Shown here: one piece after another, positions 1 to 7,222 of the stretch | Layout: each line of letters starts with the position of its first letter | How positions within the stretch are numbered: the first letter of the stretch is position 1 | Assembly: GCA_014730235.1 (NCBI GenBank) | Contig: WJIO01000115.1 | Span: forward strand, 1-30,424 | Origin: Candidatus Poribacteria bacterium | GTDB lineage: Bacteria > Poribacteria > DTPJ01 > WJIO01 | Direction: 5' to 3' | Length of the DNA: 30,424 bases | Notes under the pieces: generated by a model | What the model saw: the letters and a program-made list of their open reading frames with translations, nothing else | Told to the model about the DNA's origin: nothing | Database searches by the model: none | Translations under genes and position numbers: made by a program

Positions 1-1373
1 AAAGAATACTGGTGGTAGATGACCAGGAAGAAATAAGAGATTTATTGGAAGATGTATTAGACCAACGTGGTTCAGAATCGGTAATGACTTCTTCAGCAGA
101 AGAGGCTTTAGACTTACTGGAAAAAAGTGCAGATGGCGTTGATCTGGTAATCCTTGATTATGATTTTGGTTCCAAGATGAATGGTTTGGAAGCCCTTCCC
201 CAGATAAAAAAGATAAGACCCGATTTGCCTGTAATCATACTGACCGGCAAAGGCTCTATACCCGTGGCTGTTGAGGCTATGAAATTGGGTGCTGACGATT
301 TTGTGGAAAAAAACTTCTATCTGGAAGAGCAGATCGAAGCAAGCCTTCGCAGGATTGATAACCTTCTGGATTTACTAAAGACCAGCAAGGAACTTCGACG
401 GGAAGCGGAATATTATCGAAAAAGCATGCGGAATCATTATAACATAGTAGGTGAAACACCTCAGATTCAGGAAGTATTTAAACAGGTAAAAGAAGTTGCT
501 TCTATCCCCAGACCGGTATTAATAAGGGGAGAGCGCGGTACTGGCAAGGAGTTGGTTGCAGCGGCTATTCACCAGAGCGGAGCAAGGCGAAAGGGTCCAT
601 TCATAACCATCAACTGCGCTGCCCTGGCCGAAGGACTCTTGGAGTGTGAGTTATTCGGTCAGGAAGAAAACGCTTTTACCGGCTCATCGTTTCGGGAAGG
701 TCGCTTTGTTCTGGCCAATAAGGGCACTTTGTTTCTGGACGAAATAGGCAACATGTCCACAGAATTCCAGTCCAAGATGTTGAGGGTGCTGGAATATCAG
801 CAATTTGAGCGCGTTGGCGGAGAAAAAACCATAAAGGTAGATGTAAGGGTTATTGCCGCCACCAACGCCGATCTGGAAAAAGACATGAAAGCCGGAAAAT
901 TCAGGGAAGACCTTTATGATAGACTGGCCTTTGAAACAATCTGGGTGCCGCCTTTAAAAGAGCGTAAAGATGATATAGAGCAGCTTTGTTACCATTTTAT
1001 GAAAAAGATGGCCGAGGAAGTCCCCGGGATAAAGCCAAAAAAGATTTCTCCTGAAGCTCTGGAAATGTTAATGGAATATGACTGGCCAGGAAATGTCCGG
1101 GAGTTAAAGTATGTAATTGAACGCCTCACATACAAAAGCGATGGCAACACGATTTTCCCCCATCATCTACCGGAAGAAATCAGAGTAAAAGGTATTGAAG
1201 AATCAGTATCCGGTGAGTCCTTCTCCGATAGAGTCAATAATTTCCAAAAGCGATTGCTTCTGTCCTCCCTGTTAAAATCCGATTGGGATCTGAAACAAGC
1301 AGCTGCAGAATTGGATATAGAACAGGAAGAGCTTCAGGAACTCTGCAATAAATATAATCTCGGGGAAAAATAA
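1..1373 (+). CDS. NtrC-family sigma-54-dependent response regulator, 5' end outside window
   Basis: This is a response regulator that activates sigma-54 promoters in an ATP-dependent way. The frame is open to the left edge: codons before the GTG at 12 read R-I-L in front of V-V-D-D, the usual receiver start, so the true start lies upstream. Residues are numbered from that GTG. The receiver domain covers about 1-115, with the likely phospho-acceptor D49 and K100. The AAA+ domain covers about 143-375, with Walker A GERGTGKE (173-180), Walker B FLDEIG (D243, E244), FREDLYDRL (298-306) and GNVREL. The sigma-54 contact loop, normally GAFTGA, reads NAFTGS (220-225). The C-terminal 45 residues resemble a Fis-type helix-turn-helix but match the consensus poorly. 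The partner kinase is not visible. The family call is secure; the target genes are unknown. Confidence 0.93.
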   Translation, partial: RILVVDDQEEIRDLLEDVLDQRGSESVMTSSAEEALDLLEKSADGVDLVILDYDFGSKMNGLEALPQIKKIRPDLPVIILTGKGSIPVAVEAMKLGADDFVEKNFYLEEQIEASLRRIDNLLDLLKTSKELRREAEYYRKSMRNHYNIVGETPQIQEVFKQVKEVASIPRPVLIRGERGTGKELVAAAIHQSGARRKGPFITINCAALAEGLLECELFGQEENAFTGSSFREGRFVLANKGTLFLDEIGNMSTEFQSKMLRVLEYQQFERVGGEKTIKVDVRVIAATNADLEKDMKAGKFREDLYDRLAFETIWVPPLKERKDDIEQLCYHFMKKMAEEVPGIKPKKISPEALEMLMEYDWPGNVRELKYVIERLTYKSDGNTIFPHHLPEEIRVKGIEESVSGESFSDRVNNFQKRLLLSSLLKSDWDLKQAAAELDIEQEELQELCNKYNLGEK

Positions 1374-1384
1374 ATATAAAAACA

Positions 1385-1414
1385 TTGTCATTCCTGCTTC
1401 CGCAGGAATGACAA
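1385..1414. repeat. Core hairpin repeat (TGTCATTCCTGC family), solo copy
   Basis: The perfect inverted repeat TGTCATTCCTGC / GCAGGAATGACA (1386-1397 and 1402-1413) has a 4-nt TTCC loop and one further T-A pair outside. The same core recurs at 17862-17933, 19195-19222 and 29988-30018. It lies just 3' of the sigma-54 activator gene, so in RNA it could act as a 3' stem-loop, but no U-tract follows. Unlike the 19.1 kb copy, it shows no recognisable terminal repeats around it. Confidence 0.85.
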
Positions 1415-1449
1415 ATTCTACAATTGACCATAAAAAAAAGCAACTATTG

Positions 1450-1479
1450 TAAACACATTTTTAATTTTTTAAGGATTAC
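1450..1479 (+). repeat. 30-bp interspersed A/T-rich repeat, copy 1
   Basis: This 30-nt stretch begins TAAACACATTTTT and ends GATTAC. By eye it matches the reverse complement of 24699-24728 at 28 of 30 positions. That second copy is the left end of a small inverted-repeat element next to apbE. I see no inverted partner end at this locus, so it looks like a solo end or decayed copy. Confidence 0.65.
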
Positions 1480-1573
1480 ATAAAATATGTTATTTAGCAA
1501 TTAAGCCACTTATAATGCAATTCAGTGCTTATGTGGTTCTAAAATCAATATTTAATCACCGATTACAACCTAA

Positions 1574-2701
1574 ATGCTTAGAGACCTTTTTTATAACTAC
1601 ATCCCCGACTTGCTTGGAAGCCTGTATTTCAACTTCAACCTTAACCTCATTCCCTCCAGAGATCACCCCCTTGATATCCAGGACATAAAAAAAATCTGCA
1701 TACTAGCAACTTCCGGCATTGGAAACCTTATTATGTTGACACCCATGATCAGGAGTTTAAGGCGCGGCATTTCCGATGCAAAAATATCAGTGTTAGTTGC
1801 TCCCAACGGTGCAAGATATGTTTTGGAGGGAGGGGAATTGGTAGATCAAATATTTGTGCTGGATGACAAAAAGGTATTTAAGAAAATACGTGAAGAATGG
1901 CCCGACTTAACTATAGCCGCAACCCATAGGGGTTACATGAGAGCTAAAAGAGCTTTCAGAACCGGGGCTATGTATCGTATCGGCTTTGATTATGATTATG
2001 AGGATAAAACCAATACCAGTTTCTTTCTGACTCATACTATTTCTTTGGACAATTCAAAACCTGAGGTAGAGCAAGGGCTCAATTTACTTAGACCATTGGG
2101 AGTTCCACCCATCCGAAAGCTGTATATGCACATCGGGGAAAAAGATAGAGATTTTGCCGATGATTTACTCCGCGCCTCAGGTATTAATAATAGTGATCTT
2201 TTATTTGGCTTACATATAGGCCCCGGGCCGGATGACAAAGTTCGGGGTTGGCGGTGCTGGCCTCTGGAAAATTTTGCTGAATTAAGCGATAGGCTTGCAC
2301 AGGATTATGGCGTAAAGGTTTTAATATTTGGCGGTAAATCGGAAAGTAAAACAGCAGAGATAGTAATTAATAAAATGAATAATAAGCCGCTTTTACTGGC
2401 AGGTAAAACAACTCTAAACCAAACAGCTGCAGTTATGGAGCGGTGCAATTTATTCATAAGTAATGACAGCGGTCCCATGCACATAGCCGCTGCATCCGGT
2501 ACAAAGGTTATAGGCATATTTGGCCCCACCGATTCAAAAATTCACGGCCCTTATGGTGAAAGCTGCTATACAGTGGAGAGCTCGATTGACTGCCGCCCAT
2601 GCCACCATCCCCACGATCCTCCAATTCAATGTGATAAAAGGGAATGTCTGGAATCCATAAGCGTTGACATGGTAATGGAAAAAGTCAGATCAGTTATGTA
2701 A
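1574..2701 (+). CDS. Glycosyltransferase family 9 (ADP-heptose:LPS heptosyltransferase-like)
   Basis: This 375-residue protein has the two-lobed GT-B layout of heptosyltransferases that extend the LPS inner core at the inner membrane. An N-terminal SGIGNLIMLTPMIRSL loop (47-62) matches the family's nucleotide/acceptor region. The C-terminal half carries LHIGPG (213-218), a KVLIFGG strand and the donor-binding signature NDSGPMHIAAASG (297-309), followed by GIFGPTD. Near the C-terminus are four cysteines (CRPC...C...C), common in GT9 relatives but of unknown role. The start ATG at 1574 has no clear Shine-Dalgarno. The gene stands alone on the plus strand, and its stop overlaps the convergent gene at 2694 by 8 bp. 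It could transfer a sugar other than heptose. Confidence 0.9.
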   Translation: MLRDLFYNYIPDLLGSLYFNFNLNLIPSRDHPLDIQDIKKICILATSGIGNLIMLTPMIRSLRRGISDAKISVLVAPNGARYVLEGGELVDQIFVLDDKKVFKKIREEWPDLTIAATHRGYMRAKRAFRTGAMYRIGFDYDYEDKTNTSFFLTHTISLDNSKPEVEQGLNLLRPLGVPPIRKLYMHIGEKDRDFADDLLRASGINNSDLLFGLHIGPGPDDKVRGWRCWPLENFAELSDRLAQDYGVKVLIFGGKSESKTAEIVINKMNNKPLLLAGKTTLNQTAAVMERCNLFISNDSGPMHIAAASGTKVIGIFGPTDSKIHGPYGESCYTVESSIDCRPCHHPHDPPIQCDKRECLESISVDMVMEKVRSVM

Positions 2702-3290
2702 ACAAAAGTTCAATTCCCATGGCCTTGCTGTTGATAAATTCCGGCAGTTCGTCTCTATACATGGATATAAAAAAGCGACACAGCCTGGATATGCTTTTAC
2801 TCATAAGTATTTTATCTGTAGTTCCATATTCACAGCCAATGCGAAATACTGTCTTTAAAACATACTTTGCCACAGCAGATACTAACAGCTTAACTGCCTG
2901 AGATCGACTGCCGCCTGTTTTAGCATCTATAAATTCGTTATAGAACATAACATCGGTATTGACAAATATATTAAAACCATATTCCCTGGCCACAGCAAAA
3001 AGTCTCTCATACCATCCCTGGTATGTGCTTATCTTATCTTTTAGCCAATATGGATAATTGTCAAAATCCACCAGATGAGCAATATCATCTATGGATATTG
3101 CGTTATAGCCTATCTCAGAAACTTGCTGAATGAACTTTCTGAAATCTACTTCGATTTTTTTAAATAAACTATTATCAACTTTGTTGTCTGTTTCCAGTTC
3201 GTGAAAATTTATTTTCGACCAATTGGTAACCTTATTGCTTTTTCTCTGAAAAAAAGCACCTATAGCATCAATAATATACAGCTTTTCCAT
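2694..3290 (-). CDS. Hypothetical protein, possibly truncated TIM-barrel (glycosidase-like) domain
   Basis: I do not recognise this protein with certainty. The first ~125 residues alternate strands and helices as in a beta/alpha barrel: LYIIDAIGAFF, then YNAISIDDIAHL, then FNIFVNTDVMF. This resembles the start of carbohydrate-active barrel enzymes. The last ~70 residues are basic and lose the pattern, and at ~200 residues it is far too short for a complete barrel. The 3' end runs 8 bp into the convergent GT9 gene, consistent with erosion from that side. The start was set at ATG 3290 because AAAGGTG lies about 9 nt upstream; a GTG at 3302 is the alternative. It may be a decaying gene or a small real domain; I cannot tell which. 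Confidence 0.55.
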   Translation of the reverse strand: MEKLYIIDAIGAFFQRKSNKVTNWSKINFHELETDNKVDNSLFKKIEVDFRKFIQQVSEIGYNAISIDDIAHLVDFDNYPYWLKDKISTYQGWYERLFAVAREYGFNIFVNTDVMFYNEFIDAKTGGSRSQAVKLLVSAVAKYVLKTVFRIGCEYGTTDKILMSKSISRLCRFFISMYRDELPEFINSKAMGIELLFT

Positions 3291-3452
3291 CGTTAAGAAC
3301 ACCTTTATATAAATACCCCAGGGATACCAAATGTTATAAAATATAAGCTTAAAGATTAAATGATTTCATAACATTCATCGAGTAAAAGCTGTAGTTATGC
3401 TATGATTATTTGTAATTTTCTGAGAGGAAATTATGATTGATGGATGGATATA

Positions 3453-4733
3453 TTATGAGGTATTGGTTTGAGATTTATTTTTTAGATTTTCAGCAAAAGC
3501 CAGGATAGCTTCCTCAACTTCAGGCCAGACTGGGTTGGATGTATTAATTATATCGTGTTCACCATTTATCATGATATACCTTACCTGGCTTCCGTTTTTC
3601 GCATCTAAACGCTTTTTAAGCTTAAATGTCAACTCCGGCTTCACCAGTTCATCTTTTTGGCCCTGGATTACCAGTACAGGTAGGTTTAAGCTTTTAGCAT
3701 TTTTATAAGCTTTCTTGCCCAATCCAAGCACCTGGTTTACCATTGCAACAGGAATAGTAGTATTACGAATATCTTCCTGAATTTCAGGATCGTCCAGGTC
3801 TACATCAGGCAAAAAATCCCTGATATTCGATTGGATCTTCGGATCGGAAATATCAATCTCCTTGAGGGGTTGAAAATATCTTGGAAGAAAGGGTTTCAGT
3901 ATAGTTCCAATGAATCTCTTTAAAGGTGAGAAAATACGCCAGAAAGGTGCAATTAATATCAGTCCATCTGGAGGAGAATTGCTTGATGCGACAATAGATA
4001 CAGCGCCGCCCATAGAGTAGCCAAGCAATAAAACCGGGTAGTGTTCCTTCTTCAGCTTTTTGAGGGATTTCTTAACAGCCTGAACCCATTCTTCGTAACT
4101 CCGCTCATCGAGAGTCATTATATCGGAGCCAAATCCGGGAAGCAGAATTCCCTCAACAGTCCAGCCGGCATCATGAAGAAAATCACCCAAAGAACGCACT
4201 TCAGCAGGTGTGCCGGGAAAGCCGTGAATCAGCAGAGCCGCAGGTTTTTTACCTTGCATGAAGAAAGGTTTGTGTTCATCTCCCTGAAAAGCCTTAAAAG
4301 GTTTTGGATTAACTGCCGGTGGAACTGATTGGGCATGAATAAAATCAAAGAAAAACAGAAATCCTCCCTGTATAATGACACCCCAACCATGTCCTCGCCA
4401 CGCAGCCTCAGAGCGAAAATATACCAGTATAGCGCCAACAACCATATAAATAACGTCAAGCCCGAAATTCACCAGCAGTATTCGCTTTAAATTTCGGGCT
4501 TCCCTGGACATTTGCTGGCGCGTGTCATGGGTAAAGCGCTTGCGTCTGGTGCGAAACATACCAACCAGTGCAATCGCTGCGTCTATAGCACCCCAAACAG
4601 CCGCCTGTATCCCAAAGCCTCTCCAGAAGCTGTCGCCTGTTAATATAAGAATTAATCCAGCAGAAATGCTTAATCCACTCCATACAAGCAGACGGCGGGA
4701 TATGGTTATTTGTAAATCCCAGATGGATTTCAT
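3453..4733 (-). CDS. Membrane-anchored alpha/beta hydrolase (esterase/lipase-like)
   Basis: This 426-residue protein joins a hydrophobic N-terminal domain to a serine hydrolase. Membrane segments are visible at about 15-33, 42-60, 85-105 and 115-133. They are separated by a basic loop (RTRRKRF), which should face the cytoplasm. The hydrolase begins near 163 with LLIHGFPGTP (oxyanion region). The nucleophile elbow is GYSMGG (S240), and the likely acid and base are D361 (QGQKDE) and H393 (GEHD), so the triad is complete. The core resembles carboxylesterase Est30 and monoglyceride lipase types. It starts 9 bp after the aldo/keto reductase stop and is probably co-transcribed with it. The substrate is unknown. 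The fusion to a four-helix membrane domain is unusual for this hydrolase type. Confidence 0.85.
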   Translation of the reverse strand: MKSIWDLQITISRRLLVWSGLSISAGLILILTGDSFWRGFGIQAAVWGAIDAAIALVGMFRTRRKRFTHDTRQQMSREARNLKRILLVNFGLDVIYMVVGAILVYFRSEAAWRGHGWGVIIQGGFLFFFDFIHAQSVPPAVNPKPFKAFQGDEHKPFFMQGKKPAALLIHGFPGTPAEVRSLGDFLHDAGWTVEGILLPGFGSDIMTLDERSYEEWVQAVKKSLKKLKKEHYPVLLLGYSMGGAVSIVASSNSPPDGLILIAPFWRIFSPLKRFIGTILKPFLPRYFQPLKEIDISDPKIQSNIRDFLPDVDLDDPEIQEDIRNTTIPVAMVNQVLGLGKKAYKNAKSLNLPVLVIQGQKDELVKPELTFKLKKRLDAKNGSQVRYIMINGEHDIINTSNPVWPEVEEAILAFAENLKNKSQTNTS

Positions 4734-4742
4734 GGAAATATG

Positions 4743-5603
4743 TTATCCCGTTTTATAGCGTTCAAGATGACCATCTTTTGCATATTCGGAAACTTTATCC
4801 AGCATCTGGTTACGTTTTTTTTCCGTAAGCGGTTGCCATCTTCGGGCAGTCTCAATATTCTTTTTTAGAACTTCAATCGAATCCATGCCGCTTACCAATG
4901 TAGCTACAGGCATTGAAAGGGAATATGTAATAGCTTCATCGGCTGAGATCCCTGTTTTTAATATCTGGTTGCTTGCCAGGCTTTTCATGCCGATAACACC
5001 GATTTTCCGTTTTATAAGTATTGGCAGTATTTCTTTCGTAAAGCTGCGATAATGGTAATCCAGCAGGTTAATCGGCATTTGCACCGTATCCCAGTCAAAA
5101 TCCTTATCCAGCATTTCCTTAAAAAGCTGTGGCCAGCGATGCCCTGTAAAGCCTATATAGCTTATTTTACCCTCTTCCCGGGCTTTAACAGCTTCTTCAA
5201 TAGCACCCTGGGAAAAGATTTTTTCTGGTTCCCCTTCATGTATTATTTCATGAAACTGAAGAAGATCAATATGATCCGTCTGAAGCCTGCTCAGACTTTC
5301 ATCCAGTTGACGCCGAAAAGTAGCCGCATCCCGACCGTGATTCTTGGTCATAAGAAACACCCGTTCCCGGTAGCCGTCTTTTAGCGCAGAACCCATAAAC
5401 CGCTCACTTTCACCATCGTTATAACACCATGCGTTGTCCAAAAAATTTACCCCTTCGTCAATAGCCATTCTTATAATCCGAAGGGCAAGCTGAGGGTCTC
5501 GGGCTTTGCCTATATGATATCCCCCAACTCCGATAATTGTTACATTAACGCCTGTTCTTCCCAGGACTCGCGTTGGAATTTTGTTGATATATTTCCCTTC
5601 CAT
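4743..5603 (-). CDS. Aldo/keto reductase
   Basis: This is an NAD(P)H-dependent oxidoreductase of the aldo/keto reductase superfamily, 286 residues with a single (beta/alpha)8 barrel. The tetrad is readable: D56 and Y61 in FLDNAWCYNDGESE, K87 in LMTKNHG, and H118 in LLQFHE. YIGFTGHRWP follows on a later strand. The C-terminus ends shortly after the barrel, without the CxxC-type Fe-S tail seen in some bacterial relatives. The ATG at 5603 is preceded by AAAGGGG at good spacing. The gene lies between the receiver-phosphatase gene (57 bp upstream) and the hydrolase gene (9 bp downstream), so it may be at the tail of the selB operon. The substrate cannot be read from the sequence. Confidence 0.93.
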   Translation of the reverse strand: MEGKYINKIPTRVLGRTGVNVTIIGVGGYHIGKARDPQLALRIIRMAIDEGVNFLDNAWCYNDGESERFMGSALKDGYRERVFLMTKNHGRDAATFRRQLDESLSRLQTDHIDLLQFHEIIHEGEPEKIFSQGAIEEAVKAREEGKISYIGFTGHRWPQLFKEMLDKDFDWDTVQMPINLLDYHYRSFTKEILPILIKRKIGVIGMKSLASNQILKTGISADEAITYSLSMPVATLVSGMDSIEVLKKNIETARRWQPLTEKKRNQMLDKVSEYAKDGHLERYKTG

Positions 5604-5660
5604 ATTTTTCCCCTTTGAGTAGCTTCTGGCTTTGCTGAATATAAGTTTCCGCTTGAATCA

Positions 5661-6824
5661 TTATTCCTTGTAACCAATAGCCAGAAGAGTCATATCATCC
5701 GGGTTAGTTAGCCCTTCTGCAAAAGCCTCAGCGGCGCACATAATTGCCTCAACAAAAGGTTCGGGCTCCAGATGTGTATTGTTTGATATTGCCTTGTTAA
5801 GTTCCTCCGCATGAAACTGTTTTGATTCTCTGTTCATCAGTTCCAGAAGGCCGTCTGTAAATAAAAACAACATATCCCCGTTTTTTAATTCATTTTCATG
5901 ATCCTGATATATAGTGTTGGGTATCATGCCTAATGCCACAGATTGTTCGCTTTGCATTTCATAGAACTCATCATTGCTTCTCTGAATGAGGAAAGGTCTT
6001 GGATGTCCGGCATTGGAATATATAATCTTTTTCCTTCTGGTATCAATCACCATAGAAAAAGCCGTTACGAAAACCCCCAGATCACCTGAATCCATAAGCC
6101 TATGGAACTGCTGATTTATTTGTGATAATAAATAACCCGGGCTGGCAAGGCTTGAACTAAGGCTTGTTAATAGAGTCTTTATAACGCCTGTGATCATGGC
6201 TGCCTGGGGGCCGTGTCCCATTACGTCGGATATAAATATCTCCACAAGACCGCCGGATAAGGGTCTTATATCAAAAAAATCCCCACCAACAGCAAAAGTT
6301 GGTATATATTTGTGAGCGAAGTTCAATTCCGTTGAATCTGGATATTCCTGAGGTAAAAATGCAAGCTGTACCTCCCGGGCCATAATAAGCTCATCTTCTA
6401 ATCTCTGGTTGACTCTTTTTAGTTCATCGTAAAGGTATTTTACCCTTAGTAGTGACTTAACCCGGGCCAGAAGTTCATACCGCTCAAACGGTTTACGTAT
6501 AAAGTCATCCGCACCGATGTCAATAGCTTCAATTTTCTTTTCTGGCTCTTTTTCATAGGCTGTAACCATAACAATCGGTAAAGCCCGGGTACTTTCCCGT
6601 TGCCTAAGTCTCCTGCATACTTCATAGCCGTCCATACCAGGCATCATTATATCCAGCAGTATAAGATCGGGTTTTTCTGAGCTAACCTTATCCAGGGCTT
6701 CCTGTCCGTTATATGCAGGTATAACCTGATAACCTTCCGATTTCAGATTTAGTTCCAGAAGCCTGACATTACGGGGGACATCATCTACCACTAAAATTTT
6801 TGCAGGTCCTTGCGGATTTCTCAT
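5661..6824 (-). CDS. Response regulator with SpoIIE/RsbU-type PP2C serine phosphatase output
   Basis: This 387-residue protein pairs a receiver (about 9-125; acceptor D58 in LILLDIMMPG, K111) with a short coiled coil (about 125-155) and a SpoIIE-type PP2C domain (about 165-387). Metal-site motifs are present: VGGDFFD (179-185), SDVMGHG (199-205), FTDGLLE and NPDDMT near the end. Family members dephosphorylate STAS-domain anti-anti-sigma factors under control of phosphorylation. No STAS protein or RsbW-like kinase lies in the window, so the target is elsewhere. AAAGGT precedes the ATG at 6824, and the upstream receiver gene ends 17 bp before it. It sits downstream of a hybrid kinase and a free receiver, which suggests it is the output of that relay. 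Confidence 0.93.
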   Translation of the reverse strand: MRNPQGPAKILVVDDVPRNVRLLELNLKSEGYQVIPAYNGQEALDKVSSEKPDLILLDIMMPGMDGYEVCRRLRQRESTRALPIVMVTAYEKEPEKKIEAIDIGADDFIRKPFERYELLARVKSLLRVKYLYDELKRVNQRLEDELIMAREVQLAFLPQEYPDSTELNFAHKYIPTFAVGGDFFDIRPLSGGLVEIFISDVMGHGPQAAMITGVIKTLLTSLSSSLASPGYLLSQINQQFHRLMDSGDLGVFVTAFSMVIDTRRKKIIYSNAGHPRPFLIQRSNDEFYEMQSEQSVALGMIPNTIYQDHENELKNGDMLFLFTDGLLELMNRESKQFHAEELNKAISNNTHLEPEPFVEAIMCAAEAFAEGLTNPDDMTLLAIGYKE

Positions 6825-6841
6825 TTTTATAAACCTTTAAA

Positions 6842-7222
6842 TTATTGATCTGAATTGTTCTGGAGCGTCCTTGCAATAATACCGGGAACTTCCCGGGTGT
6901 TAATAGGCTTACTTATATAGTCGTCACAACCAGCTTCCAGAATCCTCTCCCTGTCTCCTTTCATAGCGTATGCAGTAACGGCGACTATTGGTATATCTTT
7001 TGTTTCAGGTTCATCTTTTATCCTTTTTGTTAGTTCAAGACCATCAATATGGGGAAGTTGAATATCCATAAGTATCAGATCGGGCTTTTCTTTTGATAGA
7101 TAATTCATTGCCTCCTCACCTGATGCGGCTTCCGCTACTTCATATTTATTGGATTTGAGAAGTATCTTCAAAAGTCGGCGATTTCGGTCATTATCCTCTA
7201 CCACCAGTATTTTATGTGACAT
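6842..7222 (-). CDS. Single-domain response regulator (CheY/DivK-like receiver)
   Basis: This 126-residue protein is only a receiver domain. The acidic pocket is KILVVEDND, the acceptor is D53 (LILMDIQLP), the switch region is VAVTAYAMKGDRE, and the conserved lysine lies in YISKP. The N-terminal DNDRNRRLLKILL and the TAYAMKGD segment resemble DivK-type receivers that shuttle phosphoryl groups inside relays and have no DNA-binding output. Its ATG overlaps the stop of the hybrid kinase gene by one base (TAATG at 7224-7220), which points to translational coupling. The natural reading is a phosphotransfer partner of the kinase or a competitor of the downstream receiver-phosphatase. Confidence 0.95.
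   Translation of the reverse strand: MSHKILVVEDNDRNRRLLKILLKSNKYEVAEAASGEEAMNYLSKEKPDLILMDIQLPHIDGLELTKRIKDEPETKDIPIVAVTAYAMKGDRERILEAGCDDYISKPINTREVPGIIARTLQNNSDQ

Larger units (their letters stand above)
1374..1573. other. Intergenic stretch with hairpin repeat and A/T-rich repeat copy
   Basis: There is no tRNA or ORF here. The stretch holds the core hairpin at 1385-1414, a 30-bp interspersed repeat at 1450-1479, and a TATAAT at 1511-1516 that could be a -10 box for the downstream glycosyltransferase. I see no convincing -35 at the proper distance, so that promoter is only a suggestion. Confidence 0.5.

Noticed and set aside
1374-1573. tRNA or small RNA gene
   Set aside because: No cloverleaf, T-loop consensus or CCA was found. 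The only structure is the dispersed hairpin repeat.
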